Assembly (NCBI GenBank): GCA_029215795.1
Contig: JARDYH010000002.1
Location: 278,822,310 to 278,886,309, forward strand
Source of the DNA: Anniella stebbinsi
Taxonomy: Eukaryota; Chordata; Lepidosauria; Squamata; Anniellidae
Direction of reading: 5' to 3'
Length of the DNA: 64,000 nt
Made by a program: the position numbers and the translations under genes
Part shown: piece by piece, positions 57,121-64,000 of the stretch
Layout: each line of letters starts with the position of its first letter
Numbering within the stretch: the first letter of the stretch is position 1
Notes under the pieces: generated by a model
Databases searched by the model: none
What the model saw: the letters and a program-made list of their open reading frames with translations, nothing else
What the model was told of the DNA's origin: nothing

Positions 57121-57495
57121 CCTGAGTTCAGACAACATGCTAACCCACAGTTCAACAACCCACACTCAACCACTGAGTATGGATTAACGTGTTTTGTGAA
57201 TGTAAGCTTGTTCTTAAATATTTGCTCTTGTCTTTCATGTGATGATGCTTTTATAATATCCTTATAATACTGATATAATTTCCTATTATGGGATGTCGTG
57301 CTGACCAATCTGATGGTACAGTTCATTCTAAACACTTATATACTTATAGTTCATACCTTAGGATCAGGCCACAACTTATTTTCTAAGTTAAACTCCAAAC
57401 TGCTTTAAGATTCATTTTGATTAGAATGTTTTATATAGTTTCACTACATGCTATGTTACATGTCAAGTAACCTGTTGTCTTTTTATAATACATAG

Positions 57496-57534
57496 AGCTT
57501 TCATCTTCGGGAGCTGGGGCTTCGTCATATGAAG
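57496..57534 (+). CDS. MYOF: MYOF coding exon 17 (39-base in-frame micro-exon)
   Basis: Encodes ELSSSGAGASSYE and the first base of Val485, a short Ser/Gly/Ala linker after C2C. Acceptor TTATAATACATAG ends at 57495. The donor GTTCAT at 57535 is weak. Both boundaries are phase 1, so skipping the exon leaves the frame open and would still join exon 16 to exon 18. Mammalian MYOF has a comparable short Ser/Gly segment here that I recall as alternatively spliced; that is memory, not seen in this sequence. Placed by phase and homology. Confidence 0.85.
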
Positions 57535-58288
57535 GTTCATAATCACATTTTGGAATGTAATATGATTCTCTGTCCTTTACCCAAACTAATATTTCCTATA
57601 AATTCAAATATTTAAACCATGCGCCTAAATGTGTATGTGAACAGCTGCAACAATGCTTTTGATGTTCATGATCACCATTTTGTACAGCTTGGGCATTGGA
57701 ACATGATTGCAAGAAATGGTTTTCAGCTTTTGCATGGCTTTGTTTCAGAGTTTAGCATGTAATTGTTTAATTTATTATATAATTTAACTTGCAATGCTTA
57801 AGATATATGCTGCTGCAGGGGCTTTGGGAACAGTGCTTGGTGGTTCGAGCCCGTAATGGCTCTCTAAATTTAATGAGAGCTCATAAACAGATCTTATATA
57901 TGAAAACTGGCACAGTATATCATTGAAAGATTGGCCTTTGCATCAGGTTCTTTGTCTGTTTTCAAATAAATTCACTAAAACATGTTTCATATAAATGAAT
58001 GCAATATAAAGAAATTACCTCTGAAGGTCTCCAGTTTGTCCTCATAATTGCTTGCTTTCTCATCCAGTATTTAAAGCTACATAGCACAGATCCCCAAGCA
58101 CAACTTACTAAGAAAATCAAGAACTGCTTTGCCAAAATATTTTCACATTTCTGTGCTCAACAGCTTTAAAATTTAATTGTGTAACTGTGACTACATTTAA
58201 AACATAATAAGCCATGTTGGTCTGTAAGAAAAAAAAGTGAACATACTGTTATATTTTCTAAGAAATTACCTTACTCTATCAGTAACTT

Positions 58289-58315
58289 TGTGTGTGTGTG
58301 TGTGTGTGTGTGTGT
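58289..58315. repeat. (TG)n microsatellite
   Basis: 27 bases of TG. Confidence 0.92.
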
Positions 58316-58460
58316 GGAAAACTGATGGTCGTTTTCCACACCAATAATCTCATTTCTTGGAAATCTACATTTTGTAGTTTGGGGAGCAGTTGGAATTGTG
58401 ACTTTAGGAGCCTAGGAGATTGTTTGAATATTTGTTTCCAGTATTTCATAGCAACTGATC

Positions 58461-58609
58461 TAGGGTGGTCAGATGCAAAAGAGGACAAGGATCCTGTGCC
58501 TTTGATAGTTGTGTAGAAGAGGGAACATTAGCAAGTGCAGCTAAATTGCCTCTTCTATGCAACTATTAAAGGTGCAGGTCCCTGTCCTCATTTGTAACTG
58601 ACCATCCTA
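58461..58609. mobile_element. Family B MITE, short form (149 bp)
   Basis: TAGGGTGGTCAGATGC at the left and TGTAACTGACCATCCTA at the right, with mirrored AAGAGGACAAGGATCCTG and CAGGTCCCTGTCCTC. Confidence 0.7.
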
Positions 58610-59470
58610 CGTGTTCCCTTATAACACCTGATGCACTAAAAACCTTTAATTGTTACAGCAGTGAGCTGCTGAATACTAACCTTTCACCTGTGATATCTTT
58701 TGATCATAACAGTAGTTTGAATAAAACCTTCATGGTCAGGATCCAAAGGGAGGAAAGGCACATGGGCGAGAGGACTGTGGGTATACCCAGTGTCTTTCTA
58801 GCTGCAAATGTTCCAGATGAGCTCCTTCTCAGTTTTTAAAAAAGGGAGTTGCCAATTCAGCCATGGAGCTTCTGCCTGACCACACCCAACCAAGGTCTGG
58901 TTGTACATGCAGTTCTTTCCTACGCATGCTCGCCTCTTCTTTGGATCTTAGACAATGATACAGAGTATATCCTTTTCAGTCCTATTATTTATTCCATGGG
59001 GTTCTTTTTCCATAAGTTTTGACTGAGCTGAAATTGATATTTTGTATCTCAGAACCAGAGCTGTCTAAGCAGGGTGCTTCTTTTATTGAAATGAATGGCA
59101 GAACCCTTGTGTGGGTAGGTGCTCTGTGTATACCACTGCTCCGTAATGATTTTGCCGCAGGTTCCAGATCCTGGTTACCCATTGCTCTTTTGCAGTAAGC
59201 CAGGTCTGGCACAGTGGCTGACAGTCCTTGGTCCCAATGCATACATTGGAGGATGTTCAGGCAGAAGAGTTGAAGGATCAGGGTGAATATATGGATGGAA
59301 ATGAGCACTTACATGACATTAAACTTTCTTTATACCCATGGAATAAAATGTTCTTATTTTACTAACAACTAACGTTTAATATTTTGGTTTGCTACAACTA
59401 GATTTAATGCTAACACCCTAGTAGCCCCTAATAGCTACAGTATGTTCTAATCATGATGTTTGCCTACCAG

Positions 59471-59595
59471 TAAATACCGGAGAAACAGAAGTGGGTTTCC
59501 TACCAACATTTGGGCCTTGTTACCTGAACCTTTATGGAAGTCCAAGAGAATATACTGGATTCCCAGATCCATATGATGAGCTAAATTCTGGAAAG
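59471..59595 (+). CDS. MYOF: MYOF coding exon 18
   Basis: Residues 485-526: [20 protein letters not shown], then [20 protein letters not shown] and Lys526. This highly conserved ferlin block lies between C2C and FerA. Acceptor TGCCTACCAG ends at 59470; donor GTTAGT starts at 59596. Phase 1 in, phase 0 out. Confidence 0.95.
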
Positions 59596-59791
59596 GTTAG
59601 TTTATGTTTTTGAATGTATCTCAATGGTGGAAATTGAATTAATCACTGATGGAACTCCTTCCACCAGTGGGTAATTCCCCCTTCCCTCTGCAGCCCCCCT
59701 GCATGTCCTCAAAATCTGCTATAGAGTGTTGGGGGACCACCTGGAGCAGTTTTCAGGGAGAGGAGGACTGCATGGCTAGAGGAGAAAGTCC

Positions 59792-60115
59792 TGGGTGACC
59801 ATATGGAAAGGAGGACAGGGCTCCTGTATCTTTAACAGATAAATAGAAAAGGGAATTTCAGCAGGTGTCATTTGTATGCATGCAGCACCTGGTGAAATTC
59901 CCTCTTCATCACAATAGTTAAAGCTGCAGGAGCCCTGCCCTCTCTTGTATATGGTCACTATAAAAGAGGGCAGGGCTCCTGCAGCTTTAACTGTTGTGAT
60001 GAAGAGGGAATTTCACCAGGTGCTGCATGCATACAAATGATACCTGCTGAAATTCCCTTTTCTATACAACTTAAAAATAAAGGTGCTCTGTCCTCTTTTT
60101 CATGTGGTCACCCTA
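59792..60115. mobile_element. Family B MITE, long palindromic form (324 bp)
   Basis: TGGGTGACCATATGG at the left, CATGTGGTCACCCTA at the right. Two mirrored units each contain GCATGCAGCACCTGGTGAAA or its complement, and the junction AGGGCAGGGCTCCTGCAGCT. Best preserved copy of this form. Confidence 0.78.
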
Positions 60116-60892
60116 TGTAACATGAATGAAAGCTCACTTGCACTACAGTAGATTCTGCCAGTCAAATATTTTTTTTGCTGTTTCAACAAAGGTACTGTAT
60201 TAGTATTATGTGCAACATCATATTTTTTAAAAGATCTGATTTCCCCCCTCAGAACAGTTGATTGATAGATTTATACAGAAAAGAGTGCTTCACTATAATA
60301 ATTAAGTTTTTAAAAAATTATGCTGAGCATCATGTGGGTTTACTGATTTTTCCGTCAAATTCAATGTGAAAAGAAAAATCTATTGAAGCAATAATATTAT
60401 GATATAACGAATTTCTTATTATCCTGTGTATTCATACCAATTTTGGACAGTGAACATTCTGAGATTGTAGGTGGTGTGAAGATGACTCAATGAAAAGTCT
60501 GGGATACAAATTTGTTTATTAAGTATAACTATAATGTAATACTAGAACTTGTTTGCAAAAATAGCCATGTTTCACAGCCTCATTGTAGGGTGTCATTACT
60601 TGATTATTGCTTCTACACTAGTCAAATTATATTTTAAAAAGATTTCAGCCTTAACCAAAAATCACAACAAACTGCTAATGTTCAGCCCACAATAATGACA
60701 GGGGAAAGAATGGTGATAAGGAGTTATCCATTGAAGGTGTAATGGAAAAAGCAGAACCTTTTTCAGCCATAGCTCTGAATTCCATTTCAGATACCTTCTT
60801 GGGGGAGGGCTGCATTCCAGTGGTTGGTGGGACCAAAGTCAAAAGAGTTGAGGCCAAAAATGCCAAACTAAGCCTTAGCGAGTCATCACACA

Positions 60893-61202
60893 CCGGTGGG
60901 GGGGAATCATGTTTCCTTACCGTTGCTTCTCCACCCCCGCATTTGTCCCTCATTACTTCCTCTTTTGCCTGGAGGAGAAAGAGGAAGTAAACAAGACCAT
61001 GTGGTCCATTCAGGGGCCATTTTAATCACGCCACTTTTCCTGCGCACCGCAGGAGATCGCAGCACATTCCGGGTTTGTGGTTTTTTTTAAAGTTAGATTA
61101 AAAGGGATATATTTTGTGATGGAAAAACGAACAGAAGGAGTGGGAGGTGCGCAGATGGATGCTGCTGCCCATCCATAGTGGGCAGTCGCAACCGTGTGAT
61201 AA
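60893..61202. mobile_element. Family F MITE (TCATCACAC ends)
   Basis: TCATCACACACCGGTGG at the left, ACCGTGTGATAA at the right; related to 31371-31689. Confidence 0.65.
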
Positions 61203-62175
61203 AAGGCATTTCAACTTTTTAGAAAGGAGAGGCATTTCAACTTTTTAGAATGGGAAAAAACTGCACAAAAGCTGGGAAACCATTAATGATCAGTGGTTGG
61301 GGAAAAGGGGTGGGGTCAGGGGAATCTTTAGTTAATTGCCCTTTTACGTCCCCCATCCTGCTTACAAAATAACATACAACTTTTAAAAGGCTTTGATTGA
61401 AAAAAAAATCCAAGTGATTGTAGTGTTAGATCTTGAAACAACTTGTTGCAGTCTTCAAACATAATTCCCAAATTGTATCGGTGTTAAAAATTTAACACTG
61501 CAATTTCTCTAATGAAATTTACAATATACAGAGCATATGTTTTCGAGATAGACTGGACTTTATAAGTATGCAGAAGCATGTTTCACGCAGAGAGATGACT
61601 GCCACTTGCCTGTTTCTGTAGCCCAATTCAGTAGCCTGACGGTATGCACATAGCTCTGTAACAGAAGCTGAGATTGCACCAATAAGCTGTTTGGGAGGTA
61701 CAACATGGGGCTGAATTTAATTTCCCTCCTCTTTGCCAAACACTTGACTGGTGAGATTCCATTTTCTTTAAAACATGTTCAAGATCAATGTGATTAAAGG
61801 CTACAGTTGATGGCTCATGCTGAAGTATGCTTTATTACCCGCTTTAGAAGCTGATTCAGAACTTCTGAATTGGCCTTGATCTGCTTTGGCCCACTTTAGA
61901 CCCAGTCCTACCCACTCCAGATTCGGCTCTGAAGTGAGATTCAGATATCCAAAGCAGTTTCCTGAGTGGCCATCAAGCAGTTGCCCCCACTTGTGCTCCC
62001 CTGGAAATGTCCCCTTGCTCCTTACCTGGACCTGTTGCGAGTGCCTGCAGCCATCCTCCTCCTCAAGGGTCGCCATTTTCCATATTCCAAATCCTGCGCA
62101 AATAAAGAAGCATTTGCTCAACATTACAGGCATAAATGGCTAAGTGTAGGCTGAAGTGCCCTGTCTGTTTTACAG

Positions 62176-62292
62176 GGAGAAGGAGTAGCTTATAGAGGCA
62201 GAATCCTAGTTGAACTATCTACACTACTTGACAGTAAACCCCTCAGTAAGAAGATTGAGATGATACCCAGTGATGATGTACTAGTTGTGGAA
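62176..62292 (+). CDS. MYOF: MYOF coding exon 19
   Basis: Thirty-nine codons, residues 527-565, GEGVAYRGRILVELSTLL, then a variable DSKPLSKKIEMI and PSDDVLVVE. Acceptor TGTTTTACAG ends at 62175; donor GTAAGT starts at 62293. Phase 0 at both ends. Confidence 0.95.
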
Positions 62293-62760
62293 GTAAGTGC
62301 TATTTTGTTTCTCCAACAATATGGGAAGTATATGTATGGAATATTTCAGGCTTGCAACCTTTGGGAAATAAGATGGCATTATCAGATAATCCAGTTAACT
62401 GGTGTAAACATCACTCTCATTTTCCAAATGGTTGATCATCTGAATAACTTCCAGAAGGCTAGCCATGTTAATCTGTTGCAGCAAAACCAACAAAAAGTAC
62501 ACAAATGACTGACACATTTATTATGCCATAAGCTTTAATGAACTTGAGCCTACTCCATCATATGCACAAAGTGTTATCCTCAGTTGTCAGGTATATATAT
62601 TATTGTGTATATAGCTGAGGGGAAAGCTGGATACATTTCTAAAGAAATGAAATCAATGTGGTTTACATCCAGATAAGCATGGTTCTTCTTGGGCTGCTAG
62701 GGCATCAAAGTGGAATGGATGAGCCATTGGCCTCTCTACATTCTAAGAATGGGACAAGTA

Positions 62761-62798
<38 letters not shown>

Positions 62799-63176
62799 TT
62801 ATAGCAGTCGGATAGTACAGTGACCATGTCATTCCCTTATGTACTGTGGCCATGGGAATCCATGTGCTTTCCTTAACCACATGCTGGAAGGTTAAGAACA
62901 AACTTCAAGAGATCATTTGGGAAAATACAATTGCATTAATTTAGTGATACCATTGGAGTGGGTGGAAGAAATGGTAAACTTCTTGGGTTTAACTATTACT
63001 TTTGCATTTCTTTTTGAAATATTGGTAATTAGAAGACCACTTAAAATGAATGATTTCCTTAGACATTTGATTCCCTGCCTCCTTAATGGTAACTGTATAT
63101 AGATGAGTTTTTAGGTGGGCTTTTACATTATAAATGCCACGGTTAATTACGTTGCCATATCTGTTGCAACCTTCAG
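62293..63176 (+). other. MYOF: MYOF intron 19 (0.9 kb)
   Basis: Unique sequence apart from an (ATT)n run at 62763-62799. Confidence 0.85.
62763..62799. repeat. (ATT)n microsatellite
   Basis: 37 bases of ATT. Confidence 0.93.
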
Positions 63177-63354
63177 AAATATCAGCGTAGAAGACAGTAC
63201 AGCCTCAGTGCTGTGTTTCATTCTGCTACCATGTTGCAAGATATCGGCGAGGCTATCCAGTTTGAAGTTAGCATTGGGAATTATGGCAATAAATTTGATA
63301 CCACCTGTAAACCACTAGCATCAACAACTCAGTACAGTCGTGCTGTATTTGATG
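63177..63354 (+). CDS. MYOF: MYOF coding exon 20 (last exon in window)
   Basis: Residues 566-624 plus one base: [20 protein letters not shown], then [20 protein letters not shown] and [18 protein letters not shown]. It is the most conserved exon in the window and leads into FerA, which must begin in the next exon to the right. Acceptor GCAACCTTCAG ends at 63176; donor GTGAGT starts at 63355. Confidence 0.96.
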
Positions 63355-64000
63355 GTGAGTACTGTTACTGCACAAAACTAGTAATATTTGGTGGGGGGGA
63401 GAGAAGATAATCATTTTTAAAACCATGTGATTAGTTGCATTTATGGAACTTTGACCAAAAATAATGTGTGTGTGTCTTCAATTTATAACTCTAATGTAAG
63501 CCTTTCTATTTTATCCCTCTTCGTAAAGCCACAAAATTAAACTGAAGGAAGGAAGTCTCACTGCTATGGGTGTAGATTTAAATGGGGTCCTTTTGATACG
63601 TTTGATACATTTGATACATTTGAAATGATTGAAAATCATTTCAAAAATTTCATTTTAAAATTTTCCATGCTTCCTTCAAGGCTCTTAATCCTTGCTTAGT
63701 TAGCAAAACCCTGGACATTGAACATGAATAAGGCTGCTGAAATGTATAATTTCCCTTTGTAAGAAGTTAAATCAACCATCCCCAGCCTGATGCCCTCCAG
63801 GCGGACTACACTTTCCACCATCCACAAACTACGCTTGCTGGAGGATTGTGGGAATTGTGCTCCAATACATCTGGAGTCACCAGTTTGGTGAATGCTGAGT
63901 TAGATAAATCAGTAATAATGATCATTGTATTCATTGGACAAAGCATTAACATTTACTTTTCTAAAGCCTTATTATTGATCTACTAAAAGATATATATGAT
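63355..64000 (+). other. MYOF: MYOF intron 20, start
   Basis: Unique, AT-rich; a tandem TTTGATACRT repeat (about 63590-63622) and a family C MITE are the only recognised features. Confidence 0.8.
63777..63898. mobile_element. Family C foldback MITE
   Basis: CCATCCCCAGCCTGATGCCC, CTCCAGGCGGACTACA left; ATACATCTGGAGTCACCAG right. Decayed. Confidence 0.6.

Larger units (their letters stand above)
55684..57200. mobile_element. Family G-like palindromic element, host of two nested insertions
   Basis: Left part GTTCATACAACACGCTGACC with CACTCAGTGGTTGAGTGTGG; right part TTCAGACAACATGCTAACCC and CAACCACTGAGTATGG, its reverse complement. Inner arms (GACATTTTCCACAAGGTGGC against GTCACCCAGTGGAAAATGTC) also pair. 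Contains a small MITE and a solo LTR. Confidence 0.55.
52598..57495 (+). other. MYOF: MYOF intron 16 (4.9 kb)
   Basis: 52600-55000 is AT-rich and largely unique, with nothing recognised. 55680-57210 is a stack of nested elements. The next exon is the 39-base exon 17. Confidence 0.85.
57535..59470 (+). other. MYOF: MYOF intron 17 (1.9 kb)
   Basis: Unique AT-rich sequence with a (TG)n run and one family B MITE; 58620-59470 shows nothing recognisable. Confidence 0.85.
59596..62175 (+). other. MYOF: MYOF intron 18 (2.6 kb)
   Basis: Holds a family B MITE and a family F MITE. 60120-60880 and 61210-62170 are unique, with a direct repeat GGCATTTCAACTTTTTAGAA at 61205-61252. Confidence 0.85.

Overview
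The window is vertebrate nuclear DNA. A squamate reptile (lizard or snake) is the most likely source, because recently active L2-type LINEs, CR1-type LINE tails, tRNA-derived SINEs and many short palindromic DNA transposons (MITEs) occur together. The species cannot be named from the sequence. No prokaryotic feature, CRISPR array, operon or second cellular gene was found.

The only cellular gene is the 5' third of MYOF (myoferlin) on the + strand. Twenty coding exons were read by eye between 3044 and 63354. Every junction has AG/GT and a compatible phase. Joined, they give 1,873 coding bases: 624 complete residues plus the first base of codon 625, out of roughly 2,060 in the usual protein. They cover the start codon, C2A (exons 1-4), a variable acidic linker (exons 5-6), C2B (exons 7-10), the FerI region (exons 11-12), C2C (exons 12-16), a 39-base in-frame micro-exon (17) and the conserved stretch leading to FerA (exons 18-20). 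FerA, DysF, C2D-C2F and the C-terminal membrane anchor lie beyond the right edge.

Layout: 1-3043 is upstream flank, with the end of a hAT-like element, a LINE tail, a diverged tandem array, two near-complete MITEs and the probable promoter/5' UTR. 3132-13676 is intron 1. 13733-31893 holds exon 3 and introns 2-3, including a 604-bp hAT-like element nested in another element and a 440-residue intact L2 reverse-transcriptase fragment on the minus strand. 32003-49739 holds exons 5-12, with SINEs, CR1 tails and MITEs. 49740-64000 holds exons 13-20, a solo LTR and further nested MITEs.

The non-coding DNA is dominated by at least nine families of short elements with terminal inverted repeats. The best defined is a family of about 355 bp with seven copies, six of them flanked by perfect 3-bp target duplications (PIF/Harbinger-like). 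The most unusual object is a 190-bp near-perfect palindrome at 19076-19265. It is centred on TGACGTCA, has splice-donor-like sequences pointing outwards on both strands, and lies inside a hAT-like element.
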